Positions 1 through 14,433 are shown, counted from the first letter of the stretch. The stretch is DNA of 64,000 bases from Formicarius rufipectus (GCA_013399695.1 VXAU01000197.1:3436557-3500556); one strand, 5' to 3'. Translations and numbers: made by a program. Notes: generated by a model from the letters alone, not told the origin.

Positions 1-3000
1 TATTTTGGGATGTTGCCTTGTCTAACCAATGAGTGTGTTTTATTACATGCTTCCAAAAAGTTATTTAAGAAGCGGTGATGCTTTCTTTTGAATTCCATTG
101 TACATTTTTCAATGGCAGTTTGGTTTCCAAACTTCCAATATCACAGACATAATTAGGTAGGAACTATGCAGATAGTCATCCTTTCTGAAAACTGGTGAGA
201 TGAGCACAACCAACATTAAGTACGTTTGATCTCAGCCTGGTGCTCATGCTTGTTTCCTAAGTCTGAGCTAAATGCTCATTCTCTTTAGATGTTTGAGAAG
301 TAATCCTATCAAGCTCCCAGTATTTTTGATGGAAAGGGCTTAATTTACCTTGAAATTACAGCTCTTTCAAATATCCAGTTCATGGCAAGATGATTCTTGA
401 AGCATCTTTATCTCAAAATACAATCTCACCTGTCTAAGCTCTCCCTCTGCTGCCTTTTGGTTCCTGTGCTCTGGAGAACCTCTTTTTGGAGCAATTCTGG
501 GCTGGGGCTTCATGGAAGGGAATTTGCTAAATGACCAAAATAGAAACATTCTCCATCGTTTGTGTGAAGCATATTTGGGCGTGTGAAAAGGAGAGAGCAC
601 AGGTGGAGGATGGCAGAGTGGACCATTCATATTATCTGGGGGTTTGTGTAGGAAGAATTGACTGTGATTTCTCTGAGCTTTCTTGTTTTTCCTGTGATGC
701 CAACTAGAATAACTTCCTTGAAAAGAATCTTCAGTAAAGTGGATGTCAAACTAGAGGGAGAAGTATAAATGCAGTTTAATTAAAGGCACTAAAAATCAGG
801 CTGGAAGGGAGATTATCTAGAAGAACCCTTAATCTGCTGGGAGAGGGCTCTGTTGTAAGCAGCAAGCCCAGTGAATAGATGCAGCAGGGTCTGAACATTT
901 TTGTTTGCTCTCTTCACTTTGTCATGTATGCAGCTGCTACTCCCATTTTGTTTTTATTTCATTAAAAAATAGTCATAGAAATGAGTCGTGGTTTCCAGCT
1001 ATTGCTTTTGGTGTGTCACCATTTGAAACTCTTATTTTCATCAGTTTTCAGTGGCTGGTAAGAGTCTGGTATTTCTCATCTGTGTCCCATAACAGACTCC
1101 AAAAATAACATGTTTTAGGGGACCTTCTTATGTATTTGGATTCCGAAATTATTAAAATGCCAGGTTAATACTCCTTTCCTTCAGCCAGATTTTCCTTTGG
1201 TGGAATATCTTCCACACCACGAATATTTTCAGTTTCCTGTTGTGTGCATACGGAGCTCTCTCACAGCTCTCAACCTGCAATTACAGCTCTCCCTTATAAA
1301 TATTTAAATGGCAGTTCAGTTTTCAGACAGAGTACACCAGTGACAAAGATCCATCTTTCTGACCTTTTTTTAATTTGCCCAGTGAAATAGGATTCCCTTG
1401 GTCTCATTTTTAGTATTTAAGAGAAGAAGTTTGCATACAGAGAGAGGATGTTGGCTTTTCTCATTTTTGTTATTAATTTACTTTTGGTACATTTATTCTA
1501 ATAGATCTTAAAGAAAAAAGGCACTAGCTAATGTTATCAGTTTTGCTCAAGAATGTGAAAGATAGAATTTAAGGGGAAAAAAACATTCAGGCTCTGTATC
1601 AAGAAATGACAAGAACATTTTTTTTTTTATCATGATGGGAAAAAAAACAAAAACAAAAAAACAATTCAGTAAACAAAGCATGTATGGACCAATAGAAAAG
1701 TTTGCTACTCCAAATGTATTTGGTGTTTCTGAGTGCTTTTTATAGGGCTTTCTGGTGGTTCATATCCCTTCCTGAGAGATCAGTTCCAGCTTAGGACATC
1801 AGAAAACTCCAAAGTAGTTCGCGAGCAAGGAGTGCAATGTCAGGTCTGCCAACTTCATCCGTGGAAAAGGGCAAATCGTGTGCAGGGGGTGGCAGTGATT
1901 TTGCCCTAATCAAGGAGGAGTCTGGTGAGAGACTGGCAAGTTTTGATAATCAGAGATATGAAAAGACAAGAGACACGTTAAAAGAAATAAAATTACTCAG
2001 TGTGTGTGATGTAAATTAGAAAGAAATGGCAAAAGCAGCTCCCAAGCTGTAGGATCTGGTGATCGGCAGATACGGCTGTGACGTTGCACTGAGGAAGGGG
2101 CTTAAATTAGCTTTTGGTTCTCTTCTTTGGGAGAGGAGGGGGGGAAAAAAGTGGATAGAGCCAGTTCAATATAAGAGAATGACAGAGGCTATTCCTAGTT
2201 ATTCCAATCTCCTCATTCACTGAAGACCCAAAGCTTTCCCTTTTGCCCAGTTAAAAAAAAAAAAAAAGTACAGGAAACTTCATCATCTTGGGAAACAGCC
2301 TCTCATAGCCCTGGGTGCCTGCCTGCCCAATAAGAGAGATTCTGCAGGTTAATGGAGAATATTTTGATTTTTCTCTAGAAATAGTACCATTGTTGCAAAA
2401 GAATGATTAATAGTTTCTACTAAAATCCTGAATGGTAAATAATTACAGTCTGTGATTGTTAATTGTGATTTAGAAGTTGATATTGCACGGGTCTGCACTG
2501 ACATATTTCTCTGTAGGTCCGACAAGTACTCCTTACTGTGAGAAGTTAGTATATGTTAGTATGTTTATAAAATGTGTTAAAAACACATTGCTAGGATCTT
2601 TCTAAAATGAACATTTAGCTGCCAGCTCCACTGATACTCACTCAGAGATAATGTTTTCTTCTTGAAGAGGAGGCAGATATTTTCTGTGACAGCTCTTGTG
2701 CTGGCACTGTATAGTTCTGTAAGTTGCTCTTTGTTTCTTATTTTACATGCAGCTATGAATGGACATAGCTATAAAGTTGATTAAGGAAGGGACTTAATTA
2801 AGGGTTGTAATTAAACTAGTGGAGGAAATTACAATAGAATTGAAAATTCAAAATGAGCACGTGTGATGTAAAGGCTAATAATGTTAAGGCAGTAATCTCT
2901 ATGAAATAATTGATTCTGTAGCCATTAGTCTTTTCTAATGAGATTAAGGACGAGGTGGCAAGAGTGGCAGGATCTTGCTAATTAATTTGTTTTGTGACTT

Positions 3001-6000
3001 TGAAATATTGATGCGATGGTACAAAACTAGGGGTTGTTCAATACACCAGAAAGCTCTCAGATGGTAGGGAAAATATCATCAAAGCTTCTTTGTATTCTCA
3101 GTTGTAACATTGATTGAGGAGAATATTTGCCGTAATACTAGAAAAATAAACCAAACATATTGCATGGCATAGCCTTACGGATAGAGAGATGTCAGGAGTT
3201 GGCTTTTCCAGATGGCATCTGAGGTGTTTTGTGAGGACTTCACACCAACCATTACTGGCACCAAAGTTGATGTGTGGACCGTTTTTAGGAACATTTGTGT
3301 GGTGCCTATCAAAAGTTTATTGCCATGTTCTACTGGTTGAATGCTGTGATCAACAGCAAGTGACTTCATGCAGGGAGTAATAATTTTGCAAATGATTATA
3401 AGGGGCTTTTTCTTTCTTCAACAGTAATTTTCAGAATTCCTCAAGGCTCTTAGGCAGTATCACTGTTTTAAAAGCTTTTTGGTGTTGCAGAAAGCTTGTT
3501 ACCTCTTCTCAAATCTCTCCCCTGTTCCTGTATATATTATTTTGCACTTAACCTCGGCCATATTCCTGGATCAGTGGCTGGTTTGGATAAGATTTGGTGG
3601 TGATGCAGAACTGTAATAAATATATTCTTCTTTTTCAGTGAAAAAGTAAAACATGAAATAAGTTTGCAAAGCACATGAAGTGTTTTGTTTGATTTTTTTT
3701 TTTNTGTATGAAGAGTAAAGGGTGTGTTCATGGGTATCATTTGTAAAGGTGGTTGCCTGCAGCCAAATCACTGCAGTGTGACCCTGTCAGATGTTATCAA
3801 CTACACAAGGTCAGGCGTGGGCCAATGACACGGCAGGAAACTAAGGAACCATCCCTTGGGAGCTTCAGGCAGCTGTGCTGGAATAAAAAACATTTTAGGT
3901 TTCATTGGGGTTTGAATCTTGGATCAGGTCTAGGAGGATCTGTGGTGGGTTTCTGGAAGGAGTGGTGATGCTGTATTTTAGGTAAGATGCAGTACCCTAT
4001 TTTTGGTTTCAGTTTTTCTCCTTGGTGAAATATGCAGGCAGATGTAAAATTTCATAGTTTTTAATTTTTTGTAAAAGAGGCTGTATGGGAACTACCATGG
4101 ATAAATACACCTTGTAAGCTTGTTGAGCCATGCAGTATTTTTCTGTGCTGGGCGCAGTACATTGTGTCATATCCCTTGACTGAAACTGCCATACTCTATT
4201 GCATTACCACAGTGCAGGTAAAGAGTTTGTCTGTAGTATGTTTTAATCTAAAAAAATAAGAGGCATTTCCACAGTGCTGCTAATCTAAGGCTTGCCTTAT
4301 TGTTACCTACTTAGACTTCATAGGACAGTAATAAATTGTAATATATTAATTATAGTCAGTAAATAAATTGTCTTGCTTAGTATCTGTATTAAATAAGTCT
4401 TTCTCTGCACACACCCACACAGAACTGCAGATTTATTATACATTGTAATACTGCTATTTATTTCACTAATACTGAATATTTCTCTTGTAAGAGGCAGAAG
4501 TGAAAGGACTTGTTAAAAGCAGAGGCAGGTTAGGCTAATCCTTTCAATTTAAGAGGAAAGTATGAAATGTGTTATGTGAAGGATTTTTTGAAGTATCTTG
4601 CATTACAAACTGAACATTTAAGAACGGCTTTAGTAGACTGATAATGTATAATTGTTGATGTTTTGCCTTCCATGTTGAATGTTACTGTCCTTTTTGTAAC
4701 TTGGCTACTGATTCTTCAGTCACAATGCATTTGTCATCTGCAATTTAGGACTGAAGTCAGTTGCTACATTATTTTTCATGTACAGAGATCATAAAAGATA
4801 GGGTACAGTGATAGCATCTTTCAAATTAATTTCAGAAATCCTGTTTCACAACCCAGTCAAGTAAGGCATATTAATGTCCTTTGGGTTTGTAGTTATATTT
4901 TTTCATTTAGAAGTTGGTAAGGTATTTATATGTCCCCAATAAGGAGTTTAGTTGTCATAAAACACATTGAAACTATAGTCATGTAGATTATAACCTTCAG
5001 AGTCCACTGTGATTTACAGTTTAAGGAAACTTTAATGAAGGTATCACTTTATAGATTCTCCTGAGAACATCTGTATTCAGGTTTATAACTTTACCTTCCA
5101 TTGACGTTTGTGTCTTACTGCACCTTTCTCTATCAATACTTTGTACCACTGTAATATGAAATAGCATAATCATTCAAGTTTAAGATGTGCAAGTGCAGTT
5201 TTTGGGACTATGCTTTTGTCTCTTAACCCTTTGTGAAGGTCAGTCACCCCAAAATATTGTGCCTTCAGACCTGTTCCCCATGATAATGTGTGCTTCCAGT
5301 CAGTAGCCAATAAATGAACCTTGTGAATCCCTTTTGGATTATGTCATGAATAAGTATAAACAAAAGCTTTGCACAGGGTTGGTGTGAGGAAGGACATTAA
5401 ACTATTTAAGGTTGCTGGAATACTTGCAGGAAGATCAGCTATAAAAGGCTTTTAAAGGACTATATCAAAGAATGGGAAATGTTGGAAGGAAAAGTCCCTA
5501 AGAAGATGTTTGTCAGGAAAATGTCAGTGGCCAGTCAGCTGAACACAAGAAGAGAGTCTATTCAGATTTAATTAGAATAAATGTATTTTCATCTCACTGA
5601 TCTTTTGTAACCATCTGATTCCATGTTGTCCCTTCCAATGGTCTTCAGAGGTTCCCTGTTTATTTAGTGGGGAATTCCTGGTGTTTTATCTGCAATAAAA
5701 TGTGCAAGACCGTGCCTGGCACACTTGTGAACTGAAGTGTTGCCTATCCTCAAAAATTGATACTTCCCATGGGCCTAGAGGGAAGCTGGAATCATTATTT
5801 GTGAAATAATTCGTGTTTTGAACTGCTGTCCAGTGCAAACAGAGCAGTAAACTAGATAAGTGCTTATCCAGCCAAGGATCATGCTATAAAGTGCAGGGCT
5901 TCATGCCAGTGGGACAGAGAAAGGGCTGGAATGTTTTTTCTCATCTTTCCTATGACAGAGATAAGTCTTGGCTTTAAATTAGTATACCAAAGCCCCAGTT

Positions 6001-8242
6001 TAGAGGGTGAAGCTTAAAATCAGCCATTCCCTGTGTTCAGAACACTCTGTGGGAATGCACATACTCCAACTGGTTTGGTTTTAATATTTATTTCTTAATT
6101 ATACAGGAGGTGATGTGAAAATGAATGTAAAAACAAACTTCTTTGCCATTATGAGCACAACTCCTCAGTATTCTGCTTCTTTGTGAACCTTCCTTGTGCA
6201 GTTGGGCTCCAAACAGAGCTGCTCAGCAGGAATGTTGGTCTGTCACTTGACCCTGTGTTAAGGATTTTCCTGGACAGACTTTTTCAGCTTTTCAGCCAAC
6301 TTCCATAGTGTGTGTGCTATAGCAGTGGTGTCTGGAAAAGGGTCAATTCCTCCTGCTGGTTCTGTTTCCTGAAACTCAGTGGAAACTCTGTGAAGAATAT
6401 TGTCATAAGCTGATGGCTCTGACAGGTCATTTCTTACCTGCATTTACAGCAATGCTGTAGGTACCAGAGCTGGAGATTTGTGTATCTCCAGTGGACTCCT
6501 TTTTGTTTTCACTCAGAGAGCCCTTTGGTAAGGCTGAAATTTCAGAAGAATGGTGTTAACTCTTTGGAAAACCACCCTTTGATTGCAAACCTTGTGGACA
6601 GACAGCAAGCTGCAGCTGTGAACTTGCATTTTTAAAGCCCATAAAGCATCCTACTGCCCACTGACACAATCCTGGCAGCAAAACGTTACCGTTACAGGTG
6701 GGAACATGCTTTGCTTCATTTCTTTTTTATGTTTTTAAGAAATGATGCTCTCCCAAAACCAAACTCTGATAACTTCTCAAAACATCTCTAGAAAAAGGGG
6801 TTGTCACTGTGGAACAGGGTTCTTTAGCAGTCAGCTTGCACCTTAATGAGTCATTCAGATAAACAGGTTCCAGGGCAGATTGAATTACGATCCCATTCAG
6901 CTGACACAAAGCAACCACTGGTTCTTCTCAGGAAACTCATGAATAAGTAAAGGCTCCTGTGCTTCCAGGCCCAAACCCACCAGAACTGCAAGGGTGCATT
7001 CTTTTCGGGGTGATTTCCCATGTCCTACAAGTACAACCTTGATGTTGCCATCAGAATTAGGTTTGTGCTGATGAGGACCTCAAACATTATGTAAGTAAAG
7101 ACATTTAAAAATAGATGGAAGTGTGGGGGTATGAGTGGAAGTATCTATCATTAACTCTGAACAATCTGTTAGAGTATAACCTCTGGTATTTAGCTTGTGC
7201 CTATAGGATGCAATTCATATGCTTTGCCATTTTGTGTGTGGAGGGGCACTATCCAAAGTCATTTTTAGAATTCCATTTCAGGGAAAAAGTAAGTCTTTGG
7301 AAGAACTTACTCATGCTTATCATCTGTTGAGGCCAATAAATATGTCAGCTCTTCTCTGCTGTTACATCACGGTTTTTAGCACAAATTCAGCTCCAGAGGG
7401 TGTCATGCTCCACACATGTAATATCAAGAGTGATTTCTCTGAGAAATTTGCAGTTTAGGTGTTATACGAGTAATAATAGAGAAGAAGAGTGGGGGAGGCA
7501 GTTATGTAACCTGGGGGTGTCACCTGGCTGAATAGTACTTAGTTTTCCAAGGTGCCGGAGCAACTGAGAACTTTAAGGACAGTTGGATCCCTTTGAGAAA
7601 CGCTCATTTGGGCCTAAGGAAGAAACACAGAGATGCTTTTGTGAAAATGTGGCTATTGAGGGGGTGGAACTGTTGGGTGAACAGAGGTGGGAACTGATGC
7701 CTTGATAGTTTTTAACAGGATGCAGAGAGGACAAGATGCAAGTGTTGTTTACTGGGTGGAAGGAAGCTTTTGTCATGTCTCCCTGCTGACTGCACAGTGT
7801 GGTGTGTTGGGTCCTGAGGACACTGCACTGTGTGGGTTGTGTTAGAGCATTTCTGACTTTCTTTCCTACCCCCTCACAGTGGAGCTGAAATGAAGCCATC
7901 TCTGCAAAGATGGGGGCTCATCAGTATTTAATTTAATCAGCAAATCTTTCTGCTCTTTTTTTTTTTCCTCCCTAATTAGTGAAATGCAACCCAATGAAAT
8001 ATTACGGAAAGGTTCCTTACTGCTTCACAGCTCTAGTTGCAACACAGTTTATTTCCAAAACTGCTTTTCCAAGAGCTCTAATGTCTTTGCACTTATTTTG
8101 ACCTCAATCTTGCAAAAAGAGGGATGTGAAGATAGAGCATATGGTTCAGGGTTATGAAGAGTTTGTGCAGAAGGGAGGACACAGTGAAAGTTCTCACAGA
8201 AATTTACTGCAAAGCACCCTCTGTTTTCTCCTGGAGTATCTC
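1..8242. other. Noncoding, intron or 5' flank of RIMBP2
   Basis: I see no supported exon here. Open frames are at most about 110 codons and lack convincing paired splice sites, homology or codon bias. The sequence is AT-rich with scattered short A and T runs. There is a single N at 3704 inside a T run, which is a base-call uncertainty. Because the candidate exon at 10234 has no in-frame methionine, this stretch is probably an upstream RIMBP2 intron. Flanking intergenic DNA cannot be excluded. Confidence 0.6.
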
Positions 8243-8602
8243 TGCAAGGTGGGCTGACCCTGGCTGGACACCATGTGCCCACCAAAGCTGCTCCATCCAT
8301 CCCCTCCTCAGCTGGGAGAAAACATAATGAAAGGCTCCTGGGTCAAGATAAGGACAAGGAGAGCTCATTTAGGAATTACTGTTGCAGGCAAAACAGACTC
8401 TACTCTCAGGGAAATTAATTTATTAGCAGTCAAATCAGAGAAATAGAAACTAAACTTAAAACACTCCAGACTCAACTTTAATTCAGTCCATCGCACGTTG
8501 TCTCTGCTGCTCCTTCTTCCTCAGTGGGAGAACAATTCACACTCTTGCCCTTCACCAGAGTGGTGTCCCTTCAATGGGAGACAGTCCTCCTGGAACTTCT
8601 CC
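8243..8602 (-). mobile_element. LTR fragment, songbird endogenous retrovirus family
   Basis: Read on the + strand, this begins with the reverse complement of the LTR 3' end (GGTGGGCTGACCCTGGCTGG) and runs through blocks that also occur, reverse-complemented, in the LTR at 57711-58569. Shared blocks include the CCAAAGCTGCTCCATC segment, the region around the complement of AATAAA (TTTATT at 8419-8424), and the segment ending near the words for a twofold-repeated CTCC-rich unit. The match fades after about 8600, so this is a truncated, diverged and older copy covering the U5/R side and part of U3. No internal retroviral coding sequence is attached. The family is recognised from memory of songbird sequences; the exact subfamily name is not claimed. 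Confidence 0.75.
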
Positions 8603-10233
8603 AATACTTTATATTTTTGTATTTACTCTTAAAAGTGAGAAGTTCTGAGCCACCTTTACGCTTGTATTTCTTCTCTTTTTTAACCAGTGCACCTCTGCTG
8701 TTGAACACTCAGCCTTTCCAATGCGACAAGCACTGCAGTGTACAGGTTTTTATTTGAGGGATGGCTTGTCAATAGGCATCTCAACCTTCTGCCTCATCAC
8801 TGCTCAAATGCTTGATGTTGTGCACCCTTTGGAAGTTTGAAAATCCAGCCATGCCATATTTGCCTTCTGTTCTGCCCCTCAATTCATTCCATCACTTGAA
8901 TTATAGCCCTGTAAATTAAGACTTCAAAATTGTAGGATGTTTTTGCCAGCCCTACATCTGATCCTTGTGCAGTGGATCAGCCACCACTCAGTACTGCCCA
9001 TGAAGTGGACAGTCCCATGAGTATCTTCATATGTAATCATCTTAGCAATTTGCTAATCTTCTTCTGAGACTAGGAGGAACAGGTTAATTGCATTTCATGC
9101 TGGACTTTACATCAAACCTGGATTCTTTTAAAACTGTCACAGTGCTGATGCTGTGTTACAATGTTTTTTAATGATTTTTGTTATTTTTATTTTTAAAAAA
9201 CTTTATCATTAGTTTTTATGTTTCTTGAAGAAGCAACTTAAAATCTACGTGATTTTTACTTACTGTAGGTGGCATTAAAATTGATGGACTTGTGGTGTAA
9301 GGAAAGGAAGCTCATTTTGCCTGTGGGGAGAACTGCTTTATTGGATCTTTTCTTGGGTTGTGGAGTTCAGCTCTAAACAACTAGGATCTCACCCAAACAT
9401 CAGTGGGAGATCTTCCATTGGTTTCAGTTGCTTTGGATTATGCCTATCTTTATAATTCATGGTCTCTATTGAGTCATTTTGCAAATGGTGTTTGATTGTT
9501 GGCCAGAACAAGAAGTGCTTAGCAGAGAATTAAGTAGTTTTGAATTCAGGATCTTTCAAGGTTTCTCAGAAATGTGGAGTTCAAATTATATTTCCATGAA
9601 AATTAGTGTATTTGAGGTGGTTGTTCCCAAACCTTCTTAGAAAAGGAATCTTGGAATGTTGACTTGACTGACCATCCAAAGAGATTTGAAATACCAATAT
9701 TGTTCCCCCTTAAGCCAGGGAGTGCTGCGAGTTTTGGGGGTGAGATGGCAAGAAAACTCCAGGGTGTCTCTTGGTGCTTTGTATAATCTTGGCTGGAAAT
9801 TTGCTGTCAATATAAAGAGGTATTCTGACAGACTTGCAGACTGTAGTGATAAATATTAGGCAGAGGTTTTTCTGCTTAGTTCTGTGTCCTTACATTGCTT
9901 AGAGAAAATTTTGAAACTGGATTTTTTCATTTGTCCTCTGAAATTTATTTCCTGCAAGGGACCAATGGCCTTTCCATTCAAGCCTTTTGTTGGACTTCAA
10001 TCAGTGGCTGCCCTGATAAAAATGTTCATTCAGCAAGGCTGGATTTATTAGTTTAGTTTGTCTTCTACTCTATTTAATGTGTAATTAACCATCACTTTCC
10101 TGCAGCTTCTGGGGACATATGCAATGCAAAACATGCTAACAAAATGCTGTGTGGTTGGAAGAGCAAGGGCTACTCTGCTAGAACAAATGTGGTTTTAAAA
10201 AACTGGTCACTTGTTTTCTTTTATTCTGCACAG
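8603..10233. other. Noncoding, upstream of candidate exon
   Basis: I see no supported gene. The stretch from about 9150 to 9240 is very AT-rich. The last 30 bases form the pyrimidine-rich acceptor tract of the candidate exon that starts at 10234. Confidence 0.6.
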
Positions 10234-10371
10234 TTTGGAAATGATCCATCATGTCTGCAGCCTGCAACATCACAGGAAATATTTAATCAGACCCAGTTCA
10301 TAGAAGAGACCCAGATTTCTAAGTCTCATGTCACCACCTTAAATCAAAAGCATCATCACTGGCAGCTTCTA
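10234..10371 (+). CDS. RIMBP2: Candidate upstream coding exon of RIMBP2
   Basis: A 138-bp segment (46 codons, phase 0 at both ends) is bounded by a strong acceptor (pyrimidine-rich TTGTTTTCTTTTATTCTGCACAG) and a strong donor (GTAAGT). It is open throughout, starting FGNDPSCLQPATSQ and ending NQKHHHWQLL. Its phase lets it splice directly onto the 47763 exon, giving ...HWQLL-ENKLKDAV..., which would extend the predicted coiled coil upstream. As I recall the paralogue TSPOAP1, the equivalent position carries a basic, Q/E-rich helix ending in EEL, which is compatible. There is no methionine, so translation would begin further upstream. Against it: the 37-kb intron to the next exon, a less helical first half, and a non-G last exon base. 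It could instead be an alternative exon, an exon of an unrecognised gene, or a chance open segment. Confidence 0.6.
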
Positions 10372-10453
10372 GTAAGTCCTGTCTTTATTGTTACAATCTT
10401 ATGGCAACTGATGAATGTGAAGACAAGTCTCATTTTGCAATCCATGTTTCTGC

Positions 10454-10498
10454 TTTTGGTTGGTTGTGTTTTTTGGTTTTTTTTTTTGGTTTGTTTTC
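10454..10498 (+). promoter_or_regulatory. U/G-rich intronic splicing tract
   Basis: About 83 to 127 bases downstream of the candidate donor at 10372 lies a tract of T runs broken by GG and GTTG. In RNA this type of sequence binds TIA1/CELF-class proteins, which influence use of a nearby 5' splice site. The sequence composition is seen directly; the function is inferred. Confidence 0.3.
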
Positions 10499-13400
10499 AT
10501 GTACACAAATATCAGGGGATTGGGGGTTTTTGAGTGGGAGTGTTTGGGAGGAGGAGGATTTAACTCTTCAAAGCAATACATTTTGTACTGGTTTCTTAAA
10601 ATCTTGTAGAGTGGTAGTAGTACTTACATAAAATATATATGTACTTGTGACATCATTTAAGCACAAAATGGGAGTGTAATAAACAAAAATATGACATAAG
10701 CAGTAGTTCCAATGCTTTGGTCTGGATGCATAAATGAAAAGTACAGGATCCTGTGCAATATGGTTATGATTAGCACATTCCAATCTGGTTTAGTGTTTAC
10801 ATCCTGGCACTTGATTGTAAACATCAGCAGCTCTTTTCCAGTTGGAATTATATATGTTTGCAAATGTACTGGTTTTCAGACACCTTTCGAATTCAGAGAA
10901 TAAACGTTTACAAGGATTGGCCAGTCAATTGATCCCCATCTCTTGGTGGCTGAGTTATAAGATATAGTACATGTATCACCTTTGATCTTCAAAGCACTTT
11001 GCAGCTGGTAACTGACATAATAATTTGAAGAAAATTCATAAAAGGATACCACTTTTAAACCTTGTGTTCTCACAATTCTTCTTTGTACCTCACTGAACTG
11101 AAAGTAAAGGCTTAAAGCTTTGCTTTGAAAGCCTGAGATTTGAAGCTTGAGGTTCTAAATTTGGTGCTGGATTTATCCATTTGAAGGATATAAGTTTGAT
11201 TGCATCAGAAGTAATTATATTTAATATGACAAGAGAAAAGTGCATAAATGTGATATTTTGAACGGCTGTTAATACCTTCTTTGCATCTCTGCTTCTGAGA
11301 GGAATAATTACATAGCTGTGATGTGAACTGAATGTTAAGGTCTGGTGAAAGGCATTTCTGGTAGAAAAAAGTGAAGTCAGTCTTCTGATGTTGTGTCAAA
11401 GTTCCCTCAGGTGGCATTTGAGAAGTGAGGCAGCTGTTTGCAGACCCAAACCCAGGCAAAACTGGGATGCCACTGGAATTAGTGGGAATTTCACTGTTAA
11501 TTTCCTTTACACAAGTAATTCATGCTTTCAAGAAGCATCAAGTGCTGTTAAACAAAAAGCAGTAGTTTGGATCTATAGAATAGAACAGAGACATGATTAT
11601 TTGCAGCAGCTCATTTCAGTCCAGCATAGACTGAACCTTTCGAGTCCAAGCAAAGTCCATTCTCCCTGCTCAGCCTGCCAGTATTGCAGGGGAACACACA
11701 GAATCCGAATGGTTGCTGGGCAGTAGCAACCTAATGGATAAAGGATGAATCTTGGGCACCCAAATCAAACTTGTGTTTAAAATACTGTTGTTTACACAGT
11801 GTTGTAGTGTGGATAAAGAGAGAGATTCATACTCTGATTCCAGGATTCAAATTTCCTACTAAAGTAATAAATACTGTTTCTTTGATACTGTACTTACAGT
11901 ACTTTGGGGCTAAAGTTTAACCTGCAGTTCTCTCCTATTTAATTTTTAAGGAATTGCCACAGCAGCATCAATAACAACAACTTTTAGTCCTTTCCACTGA
12001 AGATCAGAAAAAATAGATGCAGTTCTTCCTTCTGGTGCTCTGTTTTGGCAGTGCTTTCACTGCAAGAGGAAAAGCCTGTGTTTCAGTAAACAGAGACCAA
12101 ATTTTTTTGCCTACAGACCAAAGTTCCCTTTGCCTTCTGTCATTCCCGCTCCATGTACATAAAAATAACAGGCTCCCACCAGTTACCTGGTGGTTACCAC
12201 GCAACAGCAGCAGCTGACACCGCCTGCAGATGTGGGCAGTGACGTGCAGCTCCCTGATTGTGAATTAAAGTGCTCTGAATTTGGAACTGAGGCTGATAAA
12301 AAGGACATTACTGTGCCTACAATGCCACTTGCACCGTAGGAGCAACGTGGCAGCAGAGTTTCTATAACAACAGCAGTTTGCTGAGATACAGCCCTTAATC
12401 ACATCGGCATGGAGGAGAAATTGGAGTTGCTTTAGTCTTTTGTGATAAGTAGGTTTCTCTAAAATGCTGTACACTGTACTCCATGTAAGCCTTTTTTGCC
12501 TCTGTGCAAAGCAGGGATCTGTCATGCTTCCCAAATGTTGCCTTGGATTCATTGTTTGCTGAGGTCAGAGCAGTAGGTGTTTATAATGACAGGCAAAAAC
12601 TGTGCTGTAAGAAAAAAAAATGTTTAATTGCTTGCTATTCATAGATGGTTTGTAGTCACTTGATGATGGCAGAATGATGAGGCTGGATATTAGTATAATA
12701 ATAAAAATATGAATGCTTCTGATTATAATGGTTAGTGTTTGGCCCAGACAGCTGGCTCTGCAAAGGGAACTTTTAATGGGTACCTGTTTTTCCTGTGCCC
12801 TGTGCCTGTGTGAGACTTTTAGCAATGAAACCAACAATATCCATGGCCAACTCAGTATCTGGATTCCTAAGAGTGCTGAAGTTGATTATAATGTATTAGA
12901 TTTTTTACCATTTTGTGTCTCTCTTAAGCATTTTTAAACGTATGGCACTGTGTCCCAATGAGCTTTACCATTTCATCATCAGTTTTCTCTCAATGCAATG
13001 ACTTGTGTAGCTTTCCATTTGTAATGGTATTTTCCAGATTAGCTTTTGCCTGTGCAAATGTAGAATTCTGTTTTGAATTTACTGATACTGTGCCAGCAAA
13101 ATAAAAGCCTGTTTTAGCTGCAGGCTGTGAAGTAAACTTCCATCAAAAATAGATCTTAATGTGGTTTAAAAAGCACTTTTTCTCGTTGGAGTTCAAGCAG
13201 GTTGTTACATTCCTGAATGAGTAGAAGCAGCAAAAGTAATTTGAAGGCCCAAACAATGAGATATGGCCAGAATGAGTCTGGATTAAATTAGCAACCATGA
13301 AAGGAGCCTGACCTTTTTTTCTGCCTTCCCTAGAACACAATATTCTCACACCCACAGTTTAAAGCAATTGTTGACTCGCATATGACCTTTTAATAAAGAC

Positions 13401-14433
13401 ACTCTTGTCACACACATTACACTGTTTTTGGGTTTGGTGGACTACTCAGAGCCACAGTGAGGATGGGTCAGGGGGCAGCACTGGGGCACACAGTGGTGGG
13501 TGTTCCAGGAGCTCTGGAGGGATGAGCCAGGCTCAGGTGTTCAAAAGAGCATAGGTGAGTCAGGCTTTGAGCAGAGTCAGGGCATTCTGCCTGTGCTGGA
13601 TGCTTTGCTGCCTTCCTGTGATTCTGGGGAAATAGGCTGTGTGGTTTTCAAGGTCTGTAGTTATGATTTCTCTTGTTCATCCTGCTCCATTATAAAGTTC
13701 AGATGTAAGGCCTTCTGATAACCTGTGTTGTATATGACATATTCAAACTGTGTAGAATCTTATATTAAAAGCCAGGCTTTTGGGCTTTGTGGCTGCAGAT
13801 TTAGGAGACATCCCAAAATGACTTCAGTAGAACTGAGCAGTGAATCTGATCTAAACAGACAAGAACAGTGACACGTTTTTCAATCTATTCCTCTATAAGG
13901 AACAGAACAAATGAGTCAATTAATATCTAAAGAAAGTCAAAGACAGACTCTGGACCCAAATGCAGCTTTTCTCATGCCCAGGCAGTGCTTGCAGCACATG
14001 AGGTGTTTTTGTGTTTTGGACTCTCATTTAGCTCCATCTGGCCAACCAGTGACACGAACCTTGAAAGGTTCCACTTCCCTTCAAACTGTTACTTTCTGCA
14101 TGTGGGATATGAGTTGGGATTCTGTCTAAGAGACAGTTTATATATATCTTTTCAAATCTTGATTGTGTGTTTATGGATACAGTGTATATATTTCTATAAG
14201 CCTCACCACCCAGTGTTCTGTTGATTGCTCTCTGGAAGGGCACCATCTCTATAAGCCTCGCTGTGTATATTATCTTTCTCCTAAATGGAATGTCTATTGT
14301 CACAGTCCCAGTTTCCCTCTAAATTGCCTCATCAAGTGTAACACTTGTATCAGACAGGAAAGCGGAAGAATCTCAGTTACAGCGAAACAAAGGTGATTTA
14401 TTACTCTATGTTTTCTGAAACATAAGATTTATC

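Noticed and set aside
1837..2019. 60-codon + frame with a good donor-like GTGAGA
   Set aside because: The peptide looks plausible, but no acceptor in the same frame is convincing: the nearby pyrimidine-preceded AG leads to an in-frame stop.
12193..12205. X-box-like GTTACCACGCAAC
   Set aside because: The right half site deviates from the RFX consensus at a key position and there is no supporting GC or CpG context beyond a few bases.
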